A stretch of DNA of 64,000 nt from Aquimarina sp042434915 (lineage in GTDB: Bacteria > Bacteroidota > Bacteroidia > Flavobacteriales > Flavobacteriaceae), in assembly GCF_042434915.1 (NCBI RefSeq), contig NZ_CP170198.1:992001-1056000 (forward strand), read 5' to 3'. The notes beneath the pieces are model-generated. The model saw nothing but the letters and a program-made list of their open reading frames with translations, did no database searches and had not been told where the DNA came from. Shown one piece after another: positions 35,878 through 44,538 of the stretch. How positions within the stretch are numbered: the first letter of the stretch is position 1; the number at the start of each line of letters is the position of its first letter. A program made the translations under genes and the position numbers.

Positions 35878-35920
35878 TAGTCTCTATTTGAGTTTTTGAA
35901 TAGAGACTATTAATTTTTTC
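35878..35920 (+). terminator. Intrinsic terminator after the second peptide gene
   Basis: TAGTCTCTATT and AATAGAGACTA form a perfect 11-bp stem with a ten-base loop, followed by TTAATTTTTTC. It ends just before the subtilase start codon, so the peptide gene is mostly its own transcript and the subtilase is expressed by read-through or another promoter. Confidence 0.8.
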
Positions 35921-35923
35921 AGA

Positions 35924-37591
35924 ATGAATTATAAGCGCTCAATCTTATTTCTATTAACTGCTACTGTTATAATGAGCTGTGCACCTGTATCAAAAGAGTT
36001 ACCAGTGTATACGACTCATATCTCCAAAATTTTATCTAAAAAAGAAAGTCTTGCCCCGCAAGATCAACATATCTGGCAACATAAAGATTATCTTAGAGAC
36101 ACTATTCCTGGTGTAAGCACAGAGAAAGCACTTGAATTATTGCGGGATAAAAAAGCAAATACTGTAATCATTGCGCTTTTAGATACCGAGGTGGATATAC
36201 AACATCCAACTTTAAGAGATCAGATTTGGATAAATCAGGGTGAGATCCCAGATAATGGTATTGATGATGATACCAATGGTTATATCGACGATATACATGG
36301 ATGGAATTTTCTTGGAAATACAGCGGGTGAAAATACATTTTATACGAATTATGAATATACTCGCATACTCAAAAAATACGCTTCAAAATTTCAAAATAAA
36401 AAAATAGAGGATATTGCAGATACTGATGTACAAGATTTTAGCACGTATCAAAAAGCAAAACAAACTTATGATGCTGAGCTTAAAGAAATAACCGAAAATA
36501 CAGTCCAATACAATGCGATTTATGCTTCATATAAAAATGCTCAAACTCTTATAGGTAATTATATAAATGCAGATAGCATCACGCTAGAGCGATTAGATAG
36601 CCTAAAAATAGCACGACCAGATCTGGATCAGCAGATTACTCTCTTATCAAACTCTATACGGTATGAGGTAAAAGAGCAGGATATGTTAGATCAACTAGAA
36701 TTTCTTGCCAACAGTACGAATAAGTATTTGAACCTATCTTTTGATGATAGAGGCATTATAGGAGATAATCCAGAGGATCTTACCGACACATTTTATGGTA
36801 ATTCAAAAGTTTCCAATAATGTTGCTTCCCTTTATCATGGTACCTTGGTAGCGGGTGTCTTAGCGGCAAAGATGCATGCTAATAAATTTCGAGGTTTCTC
36901 AAAGAAATTTAAATTAATGCCTTTGGCAATTTCATCCAATGGAGACGAACATGATAAAGATATTGCCTTAGCAATTCGCTATGCTGTGGATAATGGAGCT
37001 AAAATTATTAATATGAGTTCTGGTAAAAATTTTTCCATGCATACTACATGGGTTAATGATGCCATTGCCTATGCAAACAAAAATGAAGTTTTAATCGTTA
37101 CCTCTGCTGGTAATGATAATCAAAATATCGATCTCGCAGACCATATTTACTATCCAAATGATCATCAATTACCCGAAACTAATAACTTTATAAAGGTAGG
37201 CGCCATTTCACAGCGGCTCGATAGCGCACACTTTAAATTTGTAAATAGTAGCTACGGTAAGCTTAATGTAGATTTATTTGCACCCGGTGAAGATATATAC
37301 ACAACAGCAGTTACAAAAGATTTATATGACGTAGTAAGTGGCACCTCATTTGCTACACCAATGGTAGCAGGGGTAGCAGGTTTGTTATTTTCTTATTTCC
37401 CAGAATTAACAGTAGCCGAGGTTAAAGAGATACTTCTTAACTCTGGGACTTCTTACGAAATTGAGATAGCAATCAATGATGAAACCAAGGGCACTCCAAA
37501 AATGATTCCTTTTGCAGAACTTTCTAAATCAGGTAAAGTGGTAAATGCTTTTAATGCTGTGCGTATGGCCCAGCAGATTGCTGAGAAATAA
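35924..37591 (+). CDS. S8 subtilase-family lipoprotein
   Basis: A 555-residue protein with a lipobox (TVIMSCAP, Cys19) and a peptidase S8 domain. Asp87 lies in ALLDTEVDIQHP, His305 in LYHGTLVAGVLAA and Ser475 in SGTSFATPMVAGVAG, so the triad is complete. A helical insert of about 150 residues separates Asp and His. It would be anchored at the cell envelope. Many lanthipeptide loci use a subtilisin-like LanP to trim the leader; here it follows a precursor gene, so leader removal or peptide maturation is a good guess, but a general surface protease is possible. Confidence 0.85.
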   Translation: MNYKRSILFLLTATVIMSCAPVSKELPVYTTHISKILSKKESLAPQDQHIWQHKDYLRDTIPGVSTEKALELLRDKKANTVIIALLDTEVDIQHPTLRDQIWINQGEIPDNGIDDDTNGYIDDIHGWNFLGNTAGENTFYTNYEYTRILKKYASKFQNKKIEDIADTDVQDFSTYQKAKQTYDAELKEITENTVQYNAIYASYKNAQTLIGNYINADSITLERLDSLKIARPDLDQQITLLSNSIRYEVKEQDMLDQLEFLANSTNKYLNLSFDDRGIIGDNPEDLTDTFYGNSKVSNNVASLYHGTLVAGVLAAKMHANKFRGFSKKFKLMPLAISSNGDEHDKDIALAIRYAVDNGAKIINMSSGKNFSMHTTWVNDAIAYANKNEVLIVTSAGNDNQNIDLADHIYYPNDHQLPETNNFIKVGAISQRLDSAHFKFVNSSYGKLNVDLFAPGEDIYTTAVTKDLYDVVSGTSFATPMVAGVAGLLFSYFPELTVAEVKEILLNSGTSYEIEIAINDETKGTPKMIPFAELSKSGKVVNAFNAVRMAQQIAEK

Positions 37592-37744
37592 ATAAGAACC
37601 TACACCATTTTAAATAGTAAATTGATTACGAGCCATTGATTTTTAGTCAATAGAAAACAAAAGAGTCAATTCAAAATGGAGGTACCATAAAAGTATTGGT
37701 AATGTTGTATGTTGAAGAACTTCTGACCGTTTAATAAAAAATAC

Positions 37745-38446
37745 TCATCTCTCTATTAAGTTTTTGATAGTCGTTTTATATAAATTACCTATCGGAATAT
37801 AACTACCATTGATAAGTAACCTATTACCTTGGATGGATTGAATATGACTTGTAGAAACAATGAAGGATTTATGTACCCGTACAAACTGAGAAGATGAGAG
37901 GGTAGCTACTATATTTGATATCTTTTCTCGAACTAATAGTGTAGAATTCTTTTGTACTATTTTTGAATAATTTCCGGCAGCTTCGACATATAACATGTCT
38001 TTTATTTTAACTTGAATATGCTTTTTGTCGCTATAAAAAAAGATGTGATCTTTTTTAGAGGTATCCAGAGTGGGAGGGATTGCATTAGTGGCTTCTTTTA
38101 TTTCAATAGTTTTATTCACAGCTTTCAAAAAACGTTCAAAACTAAAAGGTTTTAAAAGATAATCTATGATTTCTAATTCATAGCCCTCTAATGCATATTC
38201 TTTGTAAGCAGTAGTAACAATTACTTTTGGAGGATGCACTAGAGTTTTCAAAAAATCAAATCCCTTTAATTTAGGCATGGATAAGTCCAAAAAGATTAAA
38301 TCAACAATATTTTCTTGTAAGTAATCTAAAGCGTCTAACGCATCGTAACAATTTTTCATTAGTTGCATAGTGGGCAACATGTCACAATATCCTTTGATAA
38401 TGTCGTGTGCGATATATTCGTCATCTATGATAAGGTACCTTGTCAT
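37745..38446 (-). CDS. LytTR-family response regulator
   Basis: A 233-residue protein. The N-terminal receiver (about 1-120) has IIDDEYIAHDII and the phospho-acceptor region LIFLDLSMPKLKGFDFL, then VTTAY and LLKPFSFERF. The C-terminal LytTR DNA-binding domain (about 135-230) has FFYSDKKHIQVKIKDMLYVE and QFVRVHKSFIVSTSHIQSIQ. LytTR activators bind pairs of direct repeats about 21 bases apart, as seen at 30307-30339. It overlaps the kinase gene by four bases and is co-expressed with it. Confidence 0.92.
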   Translation of the reverse strand: MTRYLIIDDEYIAHDIIKGYCDMLPTMQLMKNCYDALDALDYLQENIVDLIFLDLSMPKLKGFDFLKTLVHPPKVIVTTAYKEYALEGYELEIIDYLLKPFSFERFLKAVNKTIEIKEATNAIPPTLDTSKKDHIFFYSDKKHIQVKIKDMLYVEAAGNYSKIVQKNSTLLVREKISNIVATLSSSQFVRVHKSFIVSTSHIQSIQGNRLLINGSYIPIGNLYKTTIKNLIER

Positions 38447-39261
38447 TTTTGGACTATTAAGTGTGAAATAAAAACATCCTCGTCGTTGATGATCGTGAGC
38501 TTGTGTTTTTCTGGATATGCTAATGCTAACCTTCGTTTTAAGTTTTTAAGGCCTATTCCTTTAGATTTTATCGGTTGGCTACCATCAAAGTTATTTTCAA
38601 CTTTAAAATCCACAGTCTTTTTATTTGCCTGTATATCTATATAAATATAGGCACCTTCTCTTAAATTTTCGGCACCATGTTTAAAAGCATTTTCCAAAAG
38701 AATAATATATAGCAAAGGCATTATTTTTACATTATTAACCTTTATATCTGTTGTAAAACGTATGGCTATACTCTTATGATAGCGCATTTGATGTAATGCG
38801 ATATAGTTTTTTAAGTAAGCAATTTCTTCTTCAAGCGATACCCACTTTTTTTCACCTTCATAAATACTATAACGCATTAGCTCTGATAATTTTAAAATAA
38901 GAGCTTTAGATTTATCAATATCCTTATCTACAATACCATATAGGTTGTTCAACATATTAAAAAAGAAATGAGGATTTACCTGACTTTGTAAATGCAACAG
39001 TTCGGCTTTATTCTTTTCTTTTCTAAGTATCAGTAATGATTTTAATTGCAAAATAATCCATCCTACTCCGCCAATAAGCAAAAGAACATAATAAAGAATT
39101 ACCAGTATGCTCACTGCTTCGGGATACGCTGCTAAGAATACGATAGACTGCTTACCAAGGATCAGCAGCTCATAGGTTATATGAACTAACGGAATAGCAA
39201 TTGTAGTCAAGACAATACTCTTGATCCATAGCCAATTTTTTCTATCTATAAGTGAGATCAT
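38443..39261 (-). CDS. LytS/YehU-type sensor histidine kinase
   Basis: A 272-residue kinase with two or three N-terminal membrane helices (about 15-105) and the His_kinase domain LLHLQSQVNPHFFFNMLNNL with the phospho-His in NPHF. The ATPase end has N-box LLENAFKHG and GIGLKNLKRRL. The start at 39261 is chosen over the ATG at 39291 because TATTTTTG, a TANNTTTG-type -7 element on this strand (39266-39273), lies between them. It pairs with the LytTR regulator and may sense peptide or membrane stress next to the RiPP locus. Confidence 0.88.
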   Translation of the reverse strand: MISLIDRKNWLWIKSIVLTTIAIPLVHITYELLILGKQSIVFLAAYPEAVSILVILYYVLLLIGGVGWIILQLKSLLILRKEKNKAELLHLQSQVNPHFFFNMLNNLYGIVDKDIDKSKALILKLSELMRYSIYEGEKKWVSLEEEIAYLKNYIALHQMRYHKSIAIRFTTDIKVNNVKIMPLLYIILLENAFKHGAENLREGAYIYIDIQANKKTVDFKVENNFDGSQPIKSKGIGLKNLKRRLALAYPEKHKLTIINDEDVFISHLIVQK

Positions 39262-39489
39262 AATACAAAAATAAGAGAATCGAACAGACAACTACAATAA
39301 AAGTGATCAACTCCCCGAGCTATGGTTTATAAATTGGTAGGATTGGGATAAAAAACATTGATACCCGAATATAGCGCATATAACCTTTATAAAACACATC
39401 TTATCACTAAATTTTGAATGCTTGTTAGTCTAAAGATACTTTTGGGATTCATCCGAAAAAAGAACATCATTCAATTAAAATTTACAAAT

Positions 39490-40662
39490 ATGAAAAAACA
39501 AGTCTTTAGATATTTAAAACATGTCACGTTTACTGGTATTGTATTAGCCCTATGTGCAATCTCAATTGGTCTCTATCATGGTGCCAGTTTGAGCTATGCA
39601 CATGATGATAAACGATTCGCTTTTGATGGTGATGGACCGTACGCTTTTTATACAAATGATAGTATTGTACAAATCAATTATATTAAAGGAAATAAAGTAG
39701 ATGGTTTTTACTTGGATCAAAAAGAATATCTCTCAACCACGGCAATCCCGGCCAAAACTTTTTTTGCTTTGGATTCTACTAGTTTTGATGTTACCATACA
39801 CCCCGAGATTACAACACCCAAAACGGTGTACAACGATAATCATAAGATATTAGCAATTTCGGATATTGAGAGTGGGTATAAGACCTTTAGAGACTTTTTG
39901 ATTAATAATAGAGTTGTTGATCAAAGCCTAAACTGGATATTTGGTCAAGGTCATTTGGTTTTGGTAGGAGATTTTGTTGATAGAGGATTCTCTACGACAC
40001 AAGTATTATGGTTTATCTACAAATTAGAGCAAGATGCCAAAAAGCAAGGAGGTCACGTTCATTTTATTTTAGGGAATCACGAATTAAAGAACATGTATGG
40101 CGATCACGAGGCTTCGTCGCTTAAATACACATTTATTGCTTCTATGTTGGGAACAACACAAACAAATTTATATAGCTCAACTTCGATATTAGGTGTTTGG
40201 TTATCCAGTAAAAATGTAATAGAATCTATAAATGGTAATCTATTTGCACATGGCGGATTACACCCTGATATTGCTAAACTCGATATGACACTAGAGGAAA
40301 TAAATAAATTTATGAGAACAACCTATTATACTGCACCATATCCCAAAAGGAACAAAAGTGAAACAGATGTATTGCTTTCGTCAAAAACAGGGATTTGTTG
40401 GTATCGTGGTTATTTTAAAGAAGATCTTACCATAGAGGATGTTACTACACCTTTAGAAAAGTTTAAAGCCAACACTATCATTGTAGGTCATACTCTACAG
40501 CCCAAAGTAAAGCGTTATTATGAAGGAAAAGTTATCGGAATTGACGTAAAACACGCTAATGATTATCATAAGAATTGGCCTAACCAAAAGTCGGAAGGCT
40601 TGTTGATAGATGGGGCTCATTATTATCGAGTTTTTGATAATGGTGAAAAGGTAAAAATATAG
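39490..40662 (+). CDS. Exported metallophosphoesterase (calcineurin-like)
   Basis: A 390-residue protein from the ATG at 39490, which begins a signal peptide (MKKQVFRYLKHVTFTGIVLA ... SLSYA); an upstream ATG would add 24 unlikely residues. Metal-binding motifs: ILAISDIESG (D-x-[ED]), VGDFVDRG (GD-x-x-DRG), LGNHELKN (GNH[ED]), FAHGGLHPD and IVGHT. The enzyme cleaves phosphoesters; the substrate is unknown. It resembles periplasmic Ser/Thr-phosphatase-like proteins of Flavobacteria. Confidence 0.85.
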   Translation: MKKQVFRYLKHVTFTGIVLALCAISIGLYHGASLSYAHDDKRFAFDGDGPYAFYTNDSIVQINYIKGNKVDGFYLDQKEYLSTTAIPAKTFFALDSTSFDVTIHPEITTPKTVYNDNHKILAISDIESGYKTFRDFLINNRVVDQSLNWIFGQGHLVLVGDFVDRGFSTTQVLWFIYKLEQDAKKQGGHVHFILGNHELKNMYGDHEASSLKYTFIASMLGTTQTNLYSSTSILGVWLSSKNVIESINGNLFAHGGLHPDIAKLDMTLEEINKFMRTTYYTAPYPKRNKSETDVLLSSKTGICWYRGYFKEDLTIEDVTTPLEKFKANTIIVGHTLQPKVKRYYEGKVIGIDVKHANDYHKNWPNQKSEGLLIDGAHYYRVFDNGEKVKI

Positions 40663-40778
40663 TCTATTACACCGCTATCCTAACTATTTAAACTAGTAAA
40701 AAACAACATAAACAACATATTGCATCACTATAAAGTAAATCACATATTTTGCTAAACCCTTGCTACCACTGCTTGGAA

Positions 40779-40926
40779 AGTTGCCGCACTTGTCAGGAAG
40801 GTTTCCCAGAGGTGGGAAATGTTGCCGCACTTGTCAGGAAGGTTTCCCGAAGGTGGGAAATGTTGCCGCACTTGTCAGGAAGGTTTCCCGGAGGTGGGAA
40901 ATGTTGCCGCACTTGTCAGGAAGGTT
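40779..40926. repeat. 41-bp G+C-rich tandem repeat (3.6 copies)
   Basis: The unit GTTGCCGCACTTGTCAGGAA + GGTTTCCCNNAGGTGGGAAAT is repeated almost without change, variable only at two bases before AGGTGGG. Each unit holds an inverted repeat TTTCCC ... GGGAAA, so each could form a hairpin. It is far more G+C-rich than its surroundings. Since 41 is not a multiple of three, the open frame across it is not a gene. Confidence 0.9.
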
Positions 40927-41057
40927 TTAGAATCTGTTGGATCATTAAGTAGTTTATATATAATAAATTATGTAGTTTAGTACTAATAAAACCCACTACC
41001 AACCCCACTTAGTATCCCACGGGTAGTATTTGTAAAAGAGAAATATCGTTACCACAG

Positions 41058-42530
41058 GTGTCTATATATTGTTGTTGTGCCCAATTAAAAAAAACCGTTC
41101 TGAATTCAACATCAAAAGATATAAATGAAAGTGTTTTATGTGTCCTAAAGTATCAGGATAACAAAATCATTGTTGACTACGAGCCAATAGAAAAACACCT
41201 GATTCATGAATTGGAACACTTGGAAAACCTCTGTAATTCACCTAAAGATTCCATTCTTGAAATTTTATCATATTTAAACAGTTCCGAGAAATTAAAACCT
41301 CTTCAAACTCAATATAGATATTGTAAAAATTTAGATGGTTCATATCAACGATTTACAGCAAACTTTCAAGAAAAGACAAAGGAAATTACACAAAGAAGAG
41401 ATTTGATTTATCTAAATGAAAAGCAAAACCCAGAAAATTATGATTTAGATAGTGAAATTAAACAACTACAATATAGTCTTTTAGAAGATTTCACACTTTG
41501 GGTAAAAGCCTTCAATATTTCAAAAACATATAGAAAATGTTTCGAGAACAAAGATATTTTGACTTTTTCACACAGAATTGACGGCTGGTCAAATCCTGAA
41601 TATAAACTCAATAAAAATTTTAGTATTGAGTTAAAGACAAACTTTGGCTATGGAAGTTCGAGTTATTTCTATATAAAATTAAAGTATAAGAATATTGACA
41701 TAACACCAGTTTCGGAGTGGATTAATTATGAACTCGCAAAGTTTTCAGAAATCGTAAGATATACAAAGTCATTCTCTTACAAATCGTATCGTGGAATATA
41801 TAATGGTCGTAGAATTTTCCGAAAGGAAATTCAAAACTCATATTGGCAAAACGCAATGGAATTTGCAAAGGAGGCTTGCAATTGTTCTTTAAGAAGTGAA
41901 ACTGAATTTATCCAAAAATATGTAATTGAAGAGTGCGAAAATATGGTAGTAGGTCTTACCGACATTATGACTAAATCAACATTTACATTTATTGGAGAAG
42001 GAGAAAAACATTATAGTGTAGATAAGAAAGGACATCGACTTATAGAGTTTCGGGGCGAAAAAGTTAGTGGAGCAATTGATTTCATTTCCAAAATTGTAGA
42101 ATACAATCAAATTACCGAAATTCAAAATTTCATAACCAAAATAGAAGAAATTAATAAGGAGATACAACCAATATTAATTTCCGAAATTGAGATTATAGCT
42201 AAAAAATTATTCAATCTTAATTCAGAATTAGAAAAACTCAAACCTGAATATGAACACCTGAAATCAAGGAATAAAGAATACGAAACGGATATCGGAAAAT
42301 TAAGAATTGAAATGATAAATAATAAAGTTTTTGAATATAATAGTGTTGACTTGGAAAAACTAATGAAACAATTTAATCAACTAAACCCAGAATATTCGGA
42401 CTTTAAAGATGAATACGAACTGATTAGTCAACAATATTCTACTTTAGTTCAGAAAATAGATATTTTGAAAAAACTGAAAGTCAATATAGTTAGTTATCAA
42501 GTTAAAATTAAGAATTACTTTGCGAAATAA
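41058..42530 (+). CDS. Hypothetical coiled-coil protein, isolated cassette cargo
   Basis: A 490-residue protein with long Glu/Lys/Leu-rich helical stretches (about 120-150, 330-470), no signal peptide and a central aromatic region (WSNPEYKLNKNFSIELKTNF). Family not recognised. The GTG at 41058 is upstream of the cassette core GTTGTGCCC (41074-41082), so the true start is probably further in; no ATG is in frame there. The gene is flanked by GTTGTGCCC and its exact reverse complement GGGCACAAC (42533-42541), as in the array at the start of the window. Confidence 0.65.
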   Translation: MSIYCCCAQLKKTVLNSTSKDINESVLCVLKYQDNKIIVDYEPIEKHLIHELEHLENLCNSPKDSILEILSYLNSSEKLKPLQTQYRYCKNLDGSYQRFTANFQEKTKEITQRRDLIYLNEKQNPENYDLDSEIKQLQYSLLEDFTLWVKAFNISKTYRKCFENKDILTFSHRIDGWSNPEYKLNKNFSIELKTNFGYGSSSYFYIKLKYKNIDITPVSEWINYELAKFSEIVRYTKSFSYKSYRGIYNGRRIFRKEIQNSYWQNAMEFAKEACNCSLRSETEFIQKYVIEECENMVVGLTDIMTKSTFTFIGEGEKHYSVDKKGHRLIEFRGEKVSGAIDFISKIVEYNQITEIQNFITKIEEINKEIQPILISEIEIIAKKLFNLNSELEKLKPEYEHLKSRNKEYETDIGKLRIEMINNKVFEYNSVDLEKLMKQFNQLNPEYSDFKDEYELISQQYSTLVQKIDILKKLKVNIVSYQVKIKNYFAK

Positions 42531-42548
42531 CTGGGCACAACAAGGTGT

Positions 42549-42945
42549 CCTATGAAAAGCACTCGCCTAGTTCCTTAAAATTAATATTTATTTTTTTAAT
42601 TATTTCATATTGTTAATGATTAGCTGTTAGAATGTTGATAATTCCGGTAGGATTATCAATATTTCAATAGCTTTTAAATAACTTGCTCGGCATCCTATAT
42701 GTGATCCATTGTTTGATATGATGGTCACCAGCATCTGTATGATTATACGTTATAAACTACTATAAATAGAAAAGTATGCACGACTAAAACACTCTTGAAA
42801 GCGCAATGAAGAACGCTATCTTTAAGCCTTATGAGCGACAAGTTTACGTATGGTTTGATGTCGCGGGGCACTGATAGTTCTAGAAAAGTTATATCTTTAA
42901 TAGATACAAATAGGAGTACAATTATTAGGCGCTACTCACCTAAGC
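42549..42945 (+). mobile_element. Dispersed repeat with group II intron domain V (copy 3)
   Basis: Matches 9309-9700 almost throughout (same run through CTTGCTCGGCATCCTATATG and GATGGTCACCAGCATCTGT). The domain V-like hairpin at 42823-42857 is worn (AAGCCTTATGA ... TTACGTATGGTTT, with CGCGGGG). It ends in AATAGATACAAATAGGAGTA with the same stem-loop context. No coding capacity. The next gene begins 23 bases downstream. Confidence 0.65.
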
Positions 42946-42967
42946 AATATGACAAACACGAAGACAA

Positions 42968-43567
42968 ATGACAGAATTTTGGGAAACAGCATTTAATGAC
43001 AAACAGGAAATGTGGGGTATGAACCCTGCAAAATCTGCTGAATTGACTAAAAACTTCTTTTTAGAAAAATCTGTGAAAAACATTCTAATTCCAGGAATTG
43101 GATATGGACGAAACGCCCAACCTTTTATCGAAAACGGAATAAATGTAAACGGAATTGAAATTTCTAAAACGGCTATTGAACTTGCTAAAAAGCATTATGG
43201 AAATGGAATGACTATTTTTCACGGTTCTGTGACTAAAATGCCTTTTGACGATAAAAAATATGATGGGATTTTTTGTTACGCTCTGATACATTTATTGGAC
43301 AACGAGGAAAGGAGAAAACTAATCCAAGACTGCTACAATCAAATGACCGAAAACGGATTTATGGTTTTTACTGCCATAACCAAAGAAGCACCGAATTTTG
43401 GTAAAGGAAAACTAATAGAAAAAGACCGTTACGAATTTCACGAAGGAACCAAAATATTTTACTATGACCAAGAATCTGTAAAAGCTGAATTTAACGACTT
43501 TGGACTTTTTGAAATCAGCGAAGTGAATGAAAATCAACCGATGTACTTGATAAAAAGCAAAAAGTAA
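42968..43567 (+). CDS. Class I SAM-dependent methyltransferase
   Basis: A 199-residue protein with the Rossmann motif order: ILIPGIGYGRNAQPFIENG (motif I), INVNGIEISKTAIELAKKHY (the acidic ribose-binding residue in motif II), FHGSVTKMPFDDKKYDGIFC (motif III), then LIHLLDNEERRKLIQDCYNQ. The N-terminal FWETAFNDKQEMWGMNPAKS recalls TehB/UbiE-like small methyltransferases. Substrate unknown. It lies directly after an intron remnant and before an attC-like half-site and a transposase relic, so it is accessory DNA. Confidence 0.85.
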   Translation: MTEFWETAFNDKQEMWGMNPAKSAELTKNFFLEKSVKNILIPGIGYGRNAQPFIENGINVNGIEISKTAIELAKKHYGNGMTIFHGSVTKMPFDDKKYDGIFCYALIHLLDNEERRKLIQDCYNQMTENGFMVFTAITKEAPNFGKGKLIEKDRYEFHEGTKIFYYDQESVKAEFNDFGLFEISEVNENQPMYLIKSKK

Positions 43568-43577
43568 TGAAAAAATA

Positions 43578-43675
43578 CCGCACATAACAATGGTAACCGT
43601 TGCACAAGTCCTTTAAAAAGATAAATTCGGTATAAAATTTTGAATCTAAACGCTAGTTTTCTAAAACAATATATT
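43578..43675 (+). repeat. attC-like half-site, same as at 8041
   Basis: ACATAACAATGGTAACCGTTGCACAAGTCC and the following AAATTCGGTATAAA ... CTAGTTTTCTA match 8037-8125. It follows the stop codon, in the position of a cassette's left half-site, but no right half is found before the transposase relic. Confidence 0.5.
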
Positions 43676-43680
43676 AATAA

Positions 43681-43970
43681 CTACTGCACTACAAAGTGCT
43701 CTAAACGCTTTATTTCAGGCCTTAAAAGGCATTTTAATCTGCAACTATAGGTCAAATACACTCCCGATTTACTTACCAGGTTTTTCTTGATGATTATTAA
43801 GTACTTCATAAAATTATATGCTATAGCGGATACATGCATACTTTTATTGGCCTGTTTTAGACCTATAGTATTGATTTTGCATAAACTCATACATTGTGTG
43901 AGTGTCCCAAGGACTGGCTCAACGGTGCTTTGTCGTTTGCCTTTGATATACTTGCTCTATGCTACCTCTA
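43681..43970 (-). mobile_element. IS1182-type transposase C-terminal remnant
   Basis: On the minus strand the frame reads KRQSTVEPVLGTLTQCMSLC, then NTIGLKQANKSMHVSAIAYN, FMKYL: the 'R.STVEP.FG' motif and the 'ANK.M...A.AYNLKKYL' end typical of IS1182-family DDE transposases. The N-terminal part and ends are missing. Confidence 0.7.
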
Positions 43971-44152
43971 GTCCAATGCTATTAAGTTAAGAATTTAATT
44001 AATTACGAGTTTTTTAAGTTATTTTTAACTTGTAATTTTCGTATATTATAAGTGCTAAGCAACATTAAAGCAGAACATTAGTTTAAACAATTAATCAGGA
44101 GTATTCATGAAAGCTTATACTTGATGAGTATTATTAAAAAACCACAGAAAAC

Positions 44153-44181
44153 AAAAAACCCACAATTTTCATTGTGGGTTT
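44153..44181 (-). terminator. Terminator of the tRNA-Ser gene
   Basis: AACCCACAAT and ATTGTGGGTT form a 10-bp stem with a four-base loop. On the minus strand the stem is followed by a T-run (A-run at 44153-44158 as read here). It lies about 8 bases after the tRNA end. Confidence 0.8.
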
Positions 44182-44188
44182 CTTTTTG

Positions 44189-44273
44189 CGGAGAATGAGG
44201 GATTCGAACCCCCGGAGGTGTGACCCTCAACAGTTTTCAAGACTGCCGCATTCGACCACTCTGCCAATTCTCC
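44189..44273 (-). tRNA. tRNA-Ser (UGA)
   Basis: On the minus strand GGAGAAT opens the acceptor stem and ATTCTCC closes it with discriminator G. The anticodon loop CTTGAAA gives anticodon TGA. A long variable arm (TTGAGGGTCACACCTCCG region) is typical of tRNA-Ser, and the T-loop is GGTTCGAATCC. CCA is not encoded (GCA follows). Confidence 0.95.
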
Positions 44274-44538
44274 TTTGCGGGTGCAAATATAGGAGCTTTT
44301 TTCAATTTTGAAAGCCTTTTTTAAAAAATATTTAAAAGTTTTTTTAAAACATTTTTTTAGGTGTAGGGATATGCATCAAAATCAGTATCTTGCTCTCTGT
44401 TTTTGGGGAAATGTAAAAATGCATATTTTTTAAATAGCTTTTGCAAATGACGTGTCATGGACAAAATTTCAACGAATTCAATATTCGTAATTTCAGCAAA
44501 ATCTAAAATAAATCGTATTAATTAAAATTTTTTATTGA
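44274..44538. other. Intergenic, no feature identified
   Basis: A+T-rich spacing between a tRNA gene and the M28 peptidase gene. No ORF, repeat or clear promoter match was found. Confidence 0.4.

Noticed and set aside
19032..39291. Immunity genes (LanFEG or LanI type) in the RiPP locus
   Set aside because: No additional ABC transporter or small immunity lipoprotein is present; the CPBP protease at 14050 is too far to be assigned.
39262..39291. Upstream ATG of the LytS-type kinase
   Set aside because: A TANNTTTG-type -7 element lies between this ATG and the one at 39261, so the upstream codon would precede the transcript.
40779..40926. Possible CRISPR array
   Set aside because: The units are contiguous with no unique spacers and no cas genes are near; the same holds for the AACAGAT repeat.
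40749..40952. 67-codon open frame across the G+C-rich repeat
   Set aside because: It is a by-product of a 41-bp tandem repeat that shifts frame at every unit; no start context or homologous motif.
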